64,000 nt of DNA, taken from NCBI GenBank assembly GCA_000828075.3, contig JXCB02000001.1, positions 949,670 through 1,013,669 on the forward strand, in the 5' to 3' direction. Below, one piece after another: positions 50,037 to 59,540 of this stretch. Below the pieces are notes generated by a model. It did no database searches, was not told the DNA's origin, and saw only the letters and a program-made list of their open reading frames with translations. Made by a program: the position numbers and the translations under genes. Position 1 is the stretch's first letter. Each line of letters starts with the position of its first letter. This stretch comes from Tolypothrix campylonemoides VB511288 (GTDB lineage: Bacteria; Cyanobacteriota; Cyanobacteriia; Cyanobacteriales; Nostocaceae).

Positions 50037-50079
50037 TAGTCATTAGTCATTAGTCATTAGTCATTAGTCGTTAGTCGTT
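50031..50079. repeat. Seven tandem heptamers AGTCATT/AGTCGTT overlapping the cupin start codon
   Basis: Seven 7-base units run from 50031 to 50079. On the minus strand each unit with an ATG would start a four-codon frame (ATG ACT AAT GAC TAA), and the true start (ATG ACT AAA GTA) is the last unit. The ribosome site of the cupin is therefore replaced by the array. CTCCCTCA-type low complexity follows at 50088-50140. Confidence 0.9.
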
Positions 50080-50140
50080 AGTTCTTCCCCTGCTCCCTCA
50101 CTCCCTCATCTCCCTCACTCCCTCACTCCCTCACTCCCAA

Positions 50141-51211
50141 TCAAAAATCGGTAGCGGGAACTAAAATTCGTCCGGTGTTACCTGTTTGATTGTATTGTTC
50201 GAGGACGTTACTAGCAATCCCTCTGCCCTCACCCGCACCCACCAAAGCAACGCAAGCCCCGCCAAAACCTGCACCCGTCAGCCTTGCGCCAAACACTCCT
50301 GCTGTTTTCTGCAATATCTCTACGAGTGTATCCAGCGCTGGTACAGAAACTTCGTAATCGTCGCGTAAGCTGGCGTGGGATGCGTTCATTAATTCGCCAA
50401 AACGCTGAGATGATACTTGGTGCAAAACCTCTAAGACGCGGTTATTTTCCGTAACCACATGACGGGCGCGACGCCGCAGCGGTTCGGGTAATACTTCTGT
50501 TGCGCTACTGTCGGTAATATCTCGCAGCGCCTTCACTCCCAGTAACCGCGCTGCTTCCTCACATTCAGCCCGCCGCTCGTTATATCCGCTACCCGCAAGC
50601 GTGCGAGGCACACCGCTATCTATCACCACAATCTCCGCTCCACTTGGGAAAGGTACCACGCGACGTTCCAGGGTACGGGTATCTAAAAACAGCATATGCT
50701 CAGTGTCAGCGAGGCTGGAAGCCATCTGATCCATAATGCCGCATTGCACGCCTGCATAGTGAATTTCGGCTTGCTGTGCGAGTTGGGCGATTTCGACATC
50801 ATTGATGGGGAGGTTGAGGAGTTGGCGCACAGCCCTCAGCGTTGCGACTTCCAAAGCCGCACTGCTAGACAAACCTGAACCGATAGGAACCGTCGATTTG
50901 ACGTGCAAATTCAGCGATGGTATCGTGTGTCCTTCTTTTTGCAAAAGTTGAATACACCCAAATATATAACTTGCAAATCCAGACGGCGTACGATTACTTT
51001 CTAAAATGCTAACTTGCTCGTCTAAATCTTCAGAATAAAAGTGGTCCTGTCCATCGGTACTAGAACCTAGCTGTACCGTCGTGCGTTGGGGAATTGCTGT
51101 AGGGAGAACGAAGCCATCATTATAATCAGTATGTTCGCCAAGTAGGTTGACTCTTCCTGGCGCACTGGCTTCGGCTTCAGGTGGTTTAGCGAATATCTTT
51201 TGGAAATTCAT
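50141..51211 (-). CDS. galK: Galactokinase
   Basis: A 356-residue GHMP kinase making galactose-1-phosphate. The galactokinase signature [19 protein letters not shown] (near residue 20), the ATP loop [12 protein letters not shown], and the C-terminal [12 protein letters not shown] motif are all present. It is on the opposite strand of galE, separated by the insertion sequence and cupin gene. The pair would run the Leloir steps; galT is not in the window. Confidence 0.95.
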   Translation of the reverse strand: MNFQKIFAKPPEAEASAPGRVNLLGEHTDYNDGFVLPTAIPQRTTVQLGSSTDGQDHFYSEDLDEQVSILESNRTPSGFASYIFGCIQLLQKEGHTIPSLNLHVKSTVPIGSGLSSSAALEVATLRAVRQLLNLPINDVEIAQLAQQAEIHYAGVQCGIMDQMASSLADTEHMLFLDTRTLERRVVPFPSGAEIVVIDSGVPRTLAGSGYNERRAECEEAARLLGVKALRDITDSSATEVLPEPLRRRARHVVTENNRVLEVLHQVSSQRFGELMNASHASLRDDYEVSVPALDTLVEILQKTAGVFGARLTGAGFGGACVALVGAGEGRGIASNVLEQYNQTGNTGRILVPATDF

Positions 51212-51355
51212 AACTATTAATTAATCTTTTGGAAATCCATAATTATTAATTAATTGATTGATAGCAAAAAAATTGAAGATGACACGTCCTCCCATAGGAT
51301 AAGCCCACAGCAAAAAATTTTAAAGTTAAAGTATATCAAAAGCGCCATTTTCTCA

Positions 51356-51793
51356 ATGAATCATCCTGAGCCGTATCCTGTTTTGCTAGCCGAGGACAAT
51401 GACAGCGACTTAATTTTTCTCGAGCATGCTATCCGTAAAGCTGGTGTGTCCGTTTCTCTCCAACTCGTACGCAACGGGGAGGAAGCCGTGAACTATTTGT
51501 TAGGTGAAGGAAAGTATGCAGATCGAGAGCGTTACCCCTTGCCAATGCTAATCATTACCAACATGAAAATGCCAAGGATGAACGGGTTAGAGTTATTAAC
51601 ATGGGTTAAGCAGCAACCAAATTTTAAACATCTGCCTGTTATCGTCATGAGTAGCTCTGAAGATCCTGATGAAATGAACCAAGTTACTACTTTGGGGGGT
51701 AGTGCTTACTTTGTGAAAACGAGTTCTTTAAATATGTTGGCAGAAATAGTGAAAAAAATGATTTCATTCTTACTACGGAGTCAAGAGCCATAA
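51356..51793 (+). CDS. Response regulator, Rcp1-like, with the phospho-site changed to Asn
   Basis: A 145-residue receiver-only protein (start ATG 51356; an upstream frame from 51254 has no support). Acidic pocket residues are kept (LLAEDNDSD), the lysine in YFVKTSS and the serine stretch MSSSED are kept, but the phospho-acceptor position reads ITNMKMPRMNG, Asn where most relatives have Asp. So it probably cannot take a phosphate at the usual site. It lies just ahead of two kinase genes on the same strand, as Rcp1-like partners often do. Confidence 0.8.
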   Translation: MNHPEPYPVLLAEDNDSDLIFLEHAIRKAGVSVSLQLVRNGEEAVNYLLGEGKYADRERYPLPMLIITNMKMPRMNGLELLTWVKQQPNFKHLPVIVMSSSEDPDEMNQVTTLGGSAYFVKTSSLNMLAEIVKKMISFLLRSQEP

Positions 51794-51831
51794 GTATGAG
51801 ATGACTGTAGTGTTGCTCAGGATACATACAA

Positions 51832-54222
51832 ATGTTTATGCAAGCATTGAAGCAGAATATGCTGGTCGAAGAACGTTCTTGGTTGCTAAGTTACCCAATC
51901 GCGGTTGTTACCAGCCTAGCGGCACTGCTCGTTTCGCTCGTCTTATCACCACTTCTACCGCAAAGTTCCCTGGTTCTGTTTCTCACGGCTGTCGTGGTTA
52001 GCTCCTGGTATGGAAGTCGCAACGTAGGAATGCTTGCTACCTTACTCTGTAGCTTGGCAAGCGCTTACTTCTTTTTGGCTCCAATTTATTCTCTGGCTGT
52101 TGCCACTGTTAATGGTATTCTGGAACTGAGCTTATTTGTGGCAGTGTCTTTGCTAATTAGCGGTCTAAGTGCCGCTCGTCAATCCACAGAAAGTCGCTTA
52201 CGGCAAAGCGAAGAACGTTTCCGCAGTGCCATCAGTGATGCTCCAATACCAATAATGCTACATGCTGAGGATGGGCAAGTTGTTCAAATTAACCGAACTT
52301 GGACAGAGCTAACAGGTTATACTCCTGTTGACATCCCGACCATCTCAGAATGGACTCAAAAAGCTTACGGTGAAAGTCAAGAATTGGTTAGAGCCGACAT
52401 CGATCGCCTCTACAGCCTGAATACACGGGTTGCAGAAGGAGAATACACCGTAACCACCTGTAGCGGTGAAACTCGGATTTGGGACTTTTACTCGGCTCCT
52501 TTGGGCAATCTTCCTGATGGGAGACGCCTAGTCATTAGTACAGCTATTGACATTACCGAACGCAAACAAGCCGAGATTGAATTGCACGAAAGTCACAATC
52601 TACTGCAAGCAGTCATCGAGGAAACCACGGATGCGGTCTTTGTCAAAGACCTCCAGGGACGCTACAAATTCATTAATGCTACTACAGCTCGGATTTTTGG
52701 CAGGGCAAAAGAAGAAATCATTGGCTTTGATGACACAGAACTTTTACCGTTCAACTTGGCAACAGCTTTGAGAGACGTTGACCAAAGAATTATAACGACG
52801 GGACGGGGGGAAGTTGTGGAAGAGAAGGTGCGATCGGATGGCAGCATCCACATCTATCTTTCAACAAAAGACCCCTATCGAGATGCTGTTGGTAATGTTA
52901 TCGGTTTAATTGGTGTAGCACGAGATATTACGGAACGCAAGCAGACGGAAGAAGCATTGTCTCGCTCTCTTCAACGCCTGGAAGCCCTGCAACAAATCGA
53001 CCGTGCCATCCTTAGAGCAGAGTCTACCGAAGAGATTGCCCATGCTGCACTTTTACGAATGCATCGGGTGCTACCTTACGTTGAAGCCGTCGTTGCATTA
53101 TTTTATTTTGAAACAGGCAATGCCCAGATACTGGCAGGGACAATTGATGGCGTGTCAAAAGGGGAAAGCGTTGAGCTTGAGCAGCTCATACCAACTTTTG
53201 TCTCAAGGGAATCAAGGGGAATTCGTTATGTAGAAAATATTGCTACCCTTGAGGAACGCCCGCTTTTAATTGAGCGGCAACTTGTAGAAGGCAAGCCGAG
53301 TTTCCTAGCAGTACCACTGGTGGTCGAAGGAGACTTGATTGGTGAACTGAGTTTGTTTGCCAACCAAACAGCAGCGTTTCACCTGGAACACCAGCAAATT
53401 GCTATTGAGGTTGCAAACCAGCTAGCAGTGGCGATTCAGCAGGCTCGACAACGAGAACAACTGCAAAGCTACGCTGCTGAACTCGAAGAGCGGGTAGCAG
53501 AGCGAACGGCTGCGCTGAACGAATCCAATGCCGATATGCAAGCCTTTACTTATTCAGTTTCCCATGATTTGCGGGAACCTGTGCGTGTTTTACAAGGGTT
53601 TGCTCAAATTTTGTTGGAAGACTACGCCGGCGAACTAGACCCGATCGCACAGGACTTCATAAAGCGCATTCTCACAAACGCCCAGCGGATGGAAAGGCTG
53701 CTACGGGATTTATTGGCATACAGTCGTTTGAACCGCAATGAGCTATCACCAAAACCCATTAGCTTGTCAAATGTGATGGCGGAGGTGCTGACTCAACTGG
53801 AGGCACAAATTCAGGAGCAACAGGCGATTGTGACAGTAGAGGAACCCCTGCTTCCAGTTGTTGGGCATTATACTACTTTTGTTCAGGTGGTCACAAACCT
53901 AGTCAGCAACGCTATCAAATTTGTGGCTCCTGGAGTTCAGCCTTCTGTACGGGTATGGACACAAAAACGCAATGAATGGGTGCGGTTATGGGTGGAAGAT
54001 AACGGCATTGGTGTCGAGCCGAAGTACCAAGAGCGCATTTTTAAAGTTTTTGAACGCTTGCACGCCGAGGAAGTTTATCCTGGTACTGGCATTGGGTTAG
54101 CGATCGCCCGTAGAGGAATCGAGCGTATGGGGGGGCAAGTAGGCATCGAATCAACAGCATCTGTTGGAAGTCGTTTCTGGATAGAGTTACCAGCTCCTTC
54201 TGAAGATAGTATCCTTTACTAA
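51832..54222 (+). CDS. Membrane sensor histidine kinase: DUF4118, PAS, PAS, GAF, HisKA, HATPase
   Basis: A 796-residue kinase. The N-terminal DUF4118 (KdpD-type) region gives three to four transmembrane helices (about 15-120), followed by two PAS domains with PAC tails (about 130-245, 255-375), a GAF domain (about 380-540), the HisKA helix with H578 in SVSHDLREP, and an ATPase with N, G1 and G2 boxes (VTNLVSNAIKF, ENDGIGV-like EDNGIGVEP, GTGIGLAI). GAF is bilin-capable by family but the cysteine of cyanobacterial bilin sites was not seen. The gene follows the response regulator by 38 bases. Confidence 0.88.
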   Translation: MFMQALKQNMLVEERSWLLSYPIAVVTSLAALLVSLVLSPLLPQSSLVLFLTAVVVSSWYGSRNVGMLATLLCSLASAYFFLAPIYSLAVATVNGILELSLFVAVSLLISGLSAARQSTESRLRQSEERFRSAISDAPIPIMLHAEDGQVVQINRTWTELTGYTPVDIPTISEWTQKAYGESQELVRADIDRLYSLNTRVAEGEYTVTTCSGETRIWDFYSAPLGNLPDGRRLVISTAIDITERKQAEIELHESHNLLQAVIEETTDAVFVKDLQGRYKFINATTARIFGRAKEEIIGFDDTELLPFNLATALRDVDQRIITTGRGEVVEEKVRSDGSIHIYLSTKDPYRDAVGNVIGLIGVARDITERKQTEEALSRSLQRLEALQQIDRAILRAESTEEIAHAALLRMHRVLPYVEAVVALFYFETGNAQILAGTIDGVSKGESVELEQLIPTFVSRESRGIRYVENIATLEERPLLIERQLVEGKPSFLAVPLVVEGDLIGELSLFANQTAAFHLEHQQIAIEVANQLAVAIQQARQREQLQSYAAELEERVAERTAALNESNADMQAFTYSVSHDLREPVRVLQGFAQILLEDYAGELDPIAQDFIKRILTNAQRMERLLRDLLAYSRLNRNELSPKPISLSNVMAEVLTQLEAQIQEQQAIVTVEEPLLPVVGHYTTFVQVVTNLVSNAIKFVAPGVQPSVRVWTQKRNEWVRLWVEDNGIGVEPKYQERIFKVFERLHAEEVYPGTGIGLAIARRGIERMGGQVGIESTASVGSRFWIELPAPSEDSILY

Positions 54223-54333
54223 GGCTGGGCAATTATTAATATTTATAGCAAGAAATGGGATGACTGACGCCAAATCAATATAAATACTAGTGTCGATGAT
54301 AACGAGTGTTCACTGCTGACAAAAAAAACTCAA

Positions 54334-56811
54334 ATGCTGCGTTTGCTTCTGATTGATGATAATGAACATGACCGTGCCTTAATCGTCTATAAACTCAAGT
54401 CTGAGTTTCCTGACGTTGAAGTTGAACAAGTTACAAAAGCAGAGGACTTCCACCAAGCATTGGAAGCAGGTAACTTTGAGTTTGTCATCACTGACTATCG
54501 TGTGCGTTGGAGTGATGGAGTGGCTCTTTTACAGGATATCAAATCCCGCTACCCCAAGTGTCCAGTGATTATGTTTACCGATAGCGGCACTCAGGAGATT
54601 GCAGTCGAAGCAATGAAGGCGGGGCTAGATGATTATATCATCAAATCAGCAAAACATTATGTTCGTTTGCCTGTTGCTGTGCGCTCAATCTTGCAACGAT
54701 TGGAACAACAGGAGAGAGCAGAGAGAGCTTTGCAAGAAGCTAATCAGCGTTGTGCCGATATTCTTGAAAGCGTTACTGATGCCTTTTGTGCTTTAGATCA
54801 GCAGTTTAGATTTACGTACGTTAATCGAAAATCAGAGCAAATTTTGCTCAAAACGCAGGCAGAGCTTCTCGGCAAGAACATTTGGGAAGAGTATCCTCAA
54901 GCAGTCGGCTCAGTGTTTTATCAAAAGTATTATGAAGCAGCAACAACAAAACTTCCTGTCCAATTTGAAGCGTTTTGTCCCCATCTCAATATGTGGCTGG
55001 AAGTGAGAGTTTATCCACGGGAAGATGGACTGACTATTTATAGCCACGACATCAGCGATCGCAAGCGTTTGGAATCGGAAAGAGAGCAGTTTCTTGCCCG
55101 TGAGCAAGCCGCCCGTGCTGAAGCCGAAGCCCAAGAAAGACGTTCCACCTTCTTAGGTGAAGCAAGCCGTCTTTTAGCTTCTTCGCTTGACTACCGTACT
55201 ACGCTCGCTAGCGTGGCAAGTATAGCAGTACCAACTCTTGCAGACTGGTGCTTTGTTGATATTATCGAGAAGAATTTGACCGTTTTTAACGATCCAATCA
55301 TCGTTGCATCTGACCCAGAGAAGGAAGCGCTGATACGAGAACTTAGGCAACGTTATCCACCTCCAGTTGATGCAGATTTTGGCGCACCGAAGGTTTTACG
55401 AACCGGACAGCCGGAAATGGCTACCGAAATTCCAGATTCACTTGTACTATCCATAGCACAGGATGCCCGACACTTGAGCTTGATGCGCCAGTTGAATGCA
55501 CAGTCTTATATGGTTGTGCCACTGATTGCTGGTAAGCGCAAGCTCGGTACAATCGCTTTTGTGTTGGCATCAGAACGTCGATATCAAAAGGCAGATTTAG
55601 CGATGGCTACTGAACTTGCTCAACGGGCTGCGATCGCGATTGACAATGCAATGCTTTACCGGGAAGCTTGGGAAGCCAACCGGATAAAAGACGAGTTTTT
55701 AGCGATCGTTTCCCACGAACTACGCACGCCGCTAAACTCCATGTTAGGCTGGGCGAAACTGCTTCGTCAGGGGAAGTTAAATCAAGCCACTGCTGCCAAA
55801 GCTCTAGAAACCATTGAGCGCAATGCTGAACTTCAAAAGAAACTCATTGAAGATATTCTCGATGTTTCACGGATTGTCCAAGGCAAAATCCGCCTTAACC
55901 TACGTCCCCTTCACCTGATAAGAGTGATTGATGCGGTGAGCGAAAGTATACGTCCCATAGCTCAAGCCAAAGCGATTCAGTTTCAGTCGTTACTTGACCC
56001 CAATGTTGCTCAGGTGACAGGTGACGCAGATCGCCTGCAACAGGTTCTATGGAATCTGCTTTCCAACGCTGTCAAATTTACCCCTTCGGGAGGATGTATT
56101 GAAATTCGGCTCGAGCAGGTAAATTCAATGGCTCAAATTACGGTGAGCGATACAGGAGCAGGTATTAGCGCTGATTTTCTTCCTTACGTCTTTGAACGCT
56201 TCCGTCAAGCTGATGGGACAAGCACCAGAGCAAATGGTGGACTGGGGTTAGGACTGGCGATCGTGCGTCATTTGGTTGAGATGCACAATGGCACAGTTTA
56301 TGCAACTAGCGATGGGGAAGGCTTGGGTGCAACTTTCACGGTGCAACTACCGATAAGAACAGAAGAACAAATTGTACAGCCAACCAACTTGGACTCAGTG
56401 GCTAGTAGTGAGTTTCCATCTCTCAATGGCTTACGAATTCTTCTTGTGGATGATAATACCGATACTCTCGGACTGATTAGCTTCATTTTAGAACAATATC
56501 AGGCACAAGTCACGACGGTGACATCAGCAAGTGAAGCCCTAGCAGCGCTCTCACAATTCAAACCCAATGTGCTGATTAGTGATATCGGTATGCCGGGTGA
56601 GGACGGCTATTCGCTGATTCAGAAAATCCGATCTCTTCCAGCAAAGCTTGGAGGGTACATTCCAGCTGCTGCTCTTACAGCGTTTGCTGGAGAAGCCGAA
56701 CGTAATCGTGCGCTCACAGCCGGGTTTCAAATACATATATCCAAACCTGTTGAACCTGCTGAGTTAGTTGCAGCCGTTGTGAAGCTGGCTGAAGCAAACG
56801 GACAAGTTTAA
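54334..56811 (+). CDS. Hybrid histidine kinase: REC, PAS, GAF, HisKA, HATPase, REC
   Basis: An 825-residue soluble kinase. The N-terminal receiver has its phospho-site D54 (FVITDYRV); a PAS domain (about 145-235), GAF domain (about 265-445), HisKA with H461 in SHELRTP, and ATPase (about 580-690, DTGAGIS and GLGLGLAI) follow, and a second receiver (about 710-825) has D750 in VLISDIGMP. It sits 111 bases after the sensor kinase on the same strand, so the three genes form one signalling unit. The fragment at 47139-47651 is a close relative of its C-terminus. Confidence 0.9.
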   Translation: MLRLLLIDDNEHDRALIVYKLKSEFPDVEVEQVTKAEDFHQALEAGNFEFVITDYRVRWSDGVALLQDIKSRYPKCPVIMFTDSGTQEIAVEAMKAGLDDYIIKSAKHYVRLPVAVRSILQRLEQQERAERALQEANQRCADILESVTDAFCALDQQFRFTYVNRKSEQILLKTQAELLGKNIWEEYPQAVGSVFYQKYYEAATTKLPVQFEAFCPHLNMWLEVRVYPREDGLTIYSHDISDRKRLESEREQFLAREQAARAEAEAQERRSTFLGEASRLLASSLDYRTTLASVASIAVPTLADWCFVDIIEKNLTVFNDPIIVASDPEKEALIRELRQRYPPPVDADFGAPKVLRTGQPEMATEIPDSLVLSIAQDARHLSLMRQLNAQSYMVVPLIAGKRKLGTIAFVLASERRYQKADLAMATELAQRAAIAIDNAMLYREAWEANRIKDEFLAIVSHELRTPLNSMLGWAKLLRQGKLNQATAAKALETIERNAELQKKLIEDILDVSRIVQGKIRLNLRPLHLIRVIDAVSESIRPIAQAKAIQFQSLLDPNVAQVTGDADRLQQVLWNLLSNAVKFTPSGGCIEIRLEQVNSMAQITVSDTGAGISADFLPYVFERFRQADGTSTRANGGLGLGLAIVRHLVEMHNGTVYATSDGEGLGATFTVQLPIRTEEQIVQPTNLDSVASSEFPSLNGLRILLVDDNTDTLGLISFILEQYQAQVTTVTSASEALAALSQFKPNVLISDIGMPGEDGYSLIQKIRSLPAKLGGYIPAAALTAFAGEAERNRALTAGFQIHISKPVEPAELVAAVVKLAEANGQV

Positions 56812-57566
56812 TCCCAGGCTGCCGAATACAGATATTTGCCATGTTCCATTCCATCAGTACGCAAGTTGACGTACTCCCTGGCATAAATGTGCAGGGATTC
56901 TTAAAAGTTGTTCCACAGCAGACCAAGGTCATGCTGTTACACCCAAGTTCGCTGTTTCTTAGACTCTTAACTAGAGCAGCCTCGTGACTTACTCCCCGCC
57001 AGACCCTCTGGGTATGCCTATGGCTGACGCCACGCCTTACGGCGAACGGCACGTCTGAGTCCTTCGGACACGCTTCGCGAACGACGAACGCCAGTCGCCT
57101 GCGGAGGGAAACCCTCCCGCAGCGCTGGTCTCACCGTCTCAACAAGCATTTTAGTTTTACATCTAAGAGGCGTCCCCCCTCGGATGGATTTAAAGATTCA
57201 GTTTATTTGTCTTTTTCTCAGAAGCCAGTGTCATTATCGGTTCTCTGGGCATGAAGCGGAAGACTTTCCTACAATGGTTTCGCGTTGCAGGGCGCTATAT
57301 TGATTATGACGCATTTGAAGCGTGCAAAGTTCCTGAAAAAGAAACAACAGGTTAAAACGTGCTACCGTCGGGTTTCATCCCCGGATTAAAAGGTAGGGGT
57401 TCTCACCCTCCCACTATGTCTTGATAGGCACCTAAAAGAAGACGGAAGCGCGGGAGCTTCGTCTTTTTACAGCAGTTTTCAAGTAAATAAACTTAGGTGA
57501 GTTAAGAGCGCGTATGACTGATATAAGTTTACCAAATTTTTGCGCTCCTAACGCACCTATAAACTA
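56812..57566. other. Palindrome-rich intergenic region
   Basis: No gene accepted. Near 57010-57125 several short palindromes stack (CGCCTTACGGCG, TCCTTCGGACACGCTTCGCG, CTGCGGAGGGAAACCCTCCCGCAG), a mosaic typical of Nostocales genomes. A 34-codon frame near 57252 (MKRKTFLQWF...) is probably a gene scrap. A plausible intrinsic terminator (AAGACGGAAGC...GCTTCGTCTTTTT) lies near 57439-57468. Confidence 0.55.
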
Positions 57567-57870
57567 AACACGTAGAAAGTTAGCACTAATAAAAAAGGGA
57601 TGCAAGGACAGTTAAGACAGTTAAGACAGTTAAGGAATACTTAATAAAATTTTGAGATTTCGAGAATTAAATTTTAAGGAAGTGATACTTATAGGAAAAC
57701 CTCCAGTAAATGCAATTACTGGAGGCGTATGCTGAACCAATATTTGTTCTAATCAGTACTGAATAAGTAAAACAAATATTAAAAAAGTTAGCACTAATAA
57801 AAAAGGCATGCAAGGACAGTTAAGACAGTTAAGACAGTTAAGGAATATTTAATAAAAATTTTAGATTTTG
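57567..57870 (-). repeat. Two reverse-oriented cassette modules (array, terminator, array)
   Basis: On the minus strand a full module reads: AACAAATATT/AATATTTGTT-type stem, CCTCCAGT stem terminator, AT-rich spacer, three TTAACTGTC units, CCTTGCA, then TTATTAGTGCTAAC. Arrays lie at 57601-57639 and 57808-57847; the second copy is truncated. Same module as at 58727, 59289 and 59935, here in reverse and with no gene following. Confidence 0.85.
57696..57725 (-). terminator. Intrinsic terminator of a reverse-oriented module
   Basis: Arms CCTCCAGTAA 57700-57709 and TTACTGGAGG 57716-57725 with an AAAA run at 57696-57699, which reads as a U-run on the minus strand. Same stem as in the forward modules. 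Confidence 0.8.
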
Positions 57871-57949
57871 CAGTACTGAAATATACATCTGCATAGCAGT
57901 ATATGCTGATGTATGTTTCAAGCGTGTATTAGAAGATTCTCGCAATCTA

Positions 57950-58101
57950 TGAAAATATCATTCTTAAGATAGATTTTTTGGCTTATCTGTCTTAACTGTC
58001 CTAACTGTCTTACTTGACTTTCTTAACTGTCTTAACTGTCCTTGCATGCCTTTTTTATTAGTGCTAACTTTTTACGTGTTTGTACGTATACAAGGAAAAC
58101 C
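57950..58101 (+). promoter_or_regulatory. Leader of the first secreted-protein cassette, with TTAACTGTC array
   Basis: An array of TTAACTGTC-like units runs from about 57983 to 58046 and ends CCTTGCATGCC; the leader TTTTTATTAGTGCTAACTTT follows and the ribosome site AAGGAAAA precedes ATG 58102. The leader from 58008 on is nearly identical to that at 59446-59540. Array units near the 5' part are diverged. Confidence 0.7.
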
Positions 58102-58500
58102 ATGAAAAGTATCACTAGAATCGCACGACGACTGATGTTAGTGTTTTTGGCACTGGTTGCAAGTAGCACGATGTTCTTCTCATCTCCTGCGGTTGCCGCT
58201 TCTGTGGATGTTGCAGCTACACAGTATCTTGCCGATGCCACCACACAAACCCAAACACTCACACCCGGAGAACAAACCCAAACACTCACACCCGAAGAAA
58301 TTGATGAAGCAATCGCTTTTTACAGACAGTTAAAGGTAAAAGTTTCCAAATTTATTCCCCGGCAAGAAAAGAATGCCAATGGTGAAACCCAGACAATAGA
58401 AGTCAAAGGTGGAAGCCTGACAATAGATGAAGGCAAAGGTCTTTTATTCGCTATTAACACAGTAATTAATGAGCTATTACAAGTAAAGAAAGCTGCATAA
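58102..58500 (+). CDS. Small secreted protein, cassette payload 1
   Basis: A 132-residue protein. The signal peptide (1-34, MLVFLALVASSTMFFSS then PAVA) is almost identical to that of the protein at 59541. The mature part is unrelated to it: an 11-residue repeat (TQTLTPGEQ/TQTLTPEE), then a helix-rich region with KVSKFIPRQEKN and KGLLFAINTVINELLQ. No family recognised. An upstream in-frame ATG at 58042 exists, but AAGGAAAA before ATG 58102 and conservation of the leader choose the later start. Confidence 0.8.
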   Translation: MKSITRIARRLMLVFLALVASSTMFFSSPAVAASVDVAATQYLADATTQTQTLTPGEQTQTLTPEEIDEAIAFYRQLKVKVSKFIPRQEKNANGETQTIEVKGGSLTIDEGKGLLFAINTVINELLQVKKAA

Positions 58501-58501
58501 A

Positions 58502-58633
58502 CTGCAAGAACGAGAGCAACTAATTAGAAACAGAGTTCAGTACCTAGCAGAGAAAAGGGGAATCAGCTTTGATGAATGCTGGAAACTAGCTGTAACAGGA
58601 CGGTTGGAGAAAATCACCCCTGAAGAATGGTAA
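58502..58633 (+). pseudogene. Short frame after payload 1, possibly a frameshifted tail
   Basis: In the +1 frame directly after the stop of payload 1, 44 codons run open: ERGISFDECWKLA-like sequence (EKRGISFDECWKLAVTG, then KITPEEW). The composition looks coding and helical, but there is no ATG. It could be a separate small gene with a rare start or the old C-terminus of payload 1 after a frameshift. Confidence 0.35.
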
Positions 58634-58925
58634 AAATTTCATTCCTAAGATAGATTTTTTGGCTTAACTGTCTCAACTGTCTTGGTTGATTTTCTTAACT
58701 GTCTTAACTGTCCTTTCCTCTCTTTTTCACTCGTGTTAGCTTTTTTAATATTTGTTTTACCTGTCTAATACTGAATAGAACAAATATTGCTTCAGTATAC
58801 GCCTCCAGTGAGTACTACTGGAGGCTTTTCTATAAATATTACTTCTTTAAAATTTAATTCTCAAAATCTAAAATTTTTATTAAATATTCCTTAACTGTCT
58901 TAACTGTCTTAACTGTCCTTGCATT
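58634..58925 (+). repeat. Forward module: array, terminator, array
   Basis: A first diverged array (58661-58713; TTAACTGTC with TCAACTGTC) is preceded by TTCATTCCTAAGATAGATTT, also found near 57953. Then TTTTTAATATTTGTTTTACC, the terminator stem at 58801-58829, an AT-rich spacer, and three exact 9-mers (58890-58917) with CCTTGCA. It parallels 59285-59490. Confidence 0.85.
58801..58829 (+). terminator. Intrinsic terminator, forward module 1
   Basis: Stem GCCTCCAGT 58801-58809 and ACTGGAGGC 58817-58825 with TTTT at 58826-58829, the usual rho-independent form. Confidence 0.82.
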
Positions 58926-59000
58926 TATGCTTACTTGGTTTCAATATGGATATGAAATATCAAGTAACAACATTTACATATTAGAAGTGAGGAACTAAAT

Positions 59001-59249
59001 ATGGAGTTGACTGATTTGGCAAATTTCTTTGCGATTCTCACAATCCTAGAGCCTGATAGCAAAATATGTCAGTTTACTATAAGACTGGCTGACTTCGGTA
59101 CAGGAACTGAAGGAGAAACGGATACTATAGTTCTACGGGAAATGAAGAAGCATTTGCCTGAATTGCAAAAAGAGTTACAAGAAATCAAAGAAAACAAGTT
59201 AGAACTTAAACAAAAAATTGTAACCAAGATTTTGACACCTGATAATTGA
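59001..59249 (+). CDS. Small cytoplasmic protein, cassette payload 2
   Basis: An 82-residue protein without signal peptide: ELTDLANFFAILTILEPDSK, then a charged helical tail (LPELQKELQEIKENKLELKQKI). No family recognised. The start has AGTGAGGA upstream. It lies between an array and a terminator module like the two secreted-protein genes, but with a different leader. A coiled-coil tail suggests a binding role only. Confidence 0.6.
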   Translation: MELTDLANFFAILTILEPDSKICQFTIRLADFGTGTEGETDTIVLREMKKHLPELQKELQEIKENKLELKQKIVTKILTPDN

Positions 59250-59284
59250 GGAACTAATTAGAGAAATCTAAATACTTACTTAGA

Positions 59285-59540
59285 TTAGCTCGTGTTAGCT
59301 TTTTTAATATTTGTTTTACCTGTCTAATACTGAATAGAACAAATATTGGTTCAGCATACGCCTCCAGTAATCACACTCACTGGAGGTTTTTCTATAAATA
59401 TTATTTCCTTAAAATTTCATTCTCGAAATCTAAAAAATTTATTAAATATTCCTTAACTGTCTTAACTGTCTTAACTGTCCTTGCAGCCCTTTTTTATTAG
59501 TGCTAACTTTTTACGTGTTTGTACTTACATAAGGAAAATC
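59285..59540 (+). repeat. Forward module and leader of the second secreted-protein cassette
   Basis: Starts GTGTTAGCTTTTTTAATATT as in module 1 (58727), with a terminator at 59361-59391, three exact TTAACTGTC units at 59452-59478, CCTTGCA and then the leader TTTTTATTAGTGCTAACTTT that is nearly identical to 58046-58101. Confidence 0.88.
59361..59391 (+). terminator. Intrinsic terminator, forward module 2
   Basis: Stem CCTCCAGT 59361-59368 and ACTGGAGG 59379-59386 with a T5 run, ending the transcript of payload 2. Confidence 0.82.
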
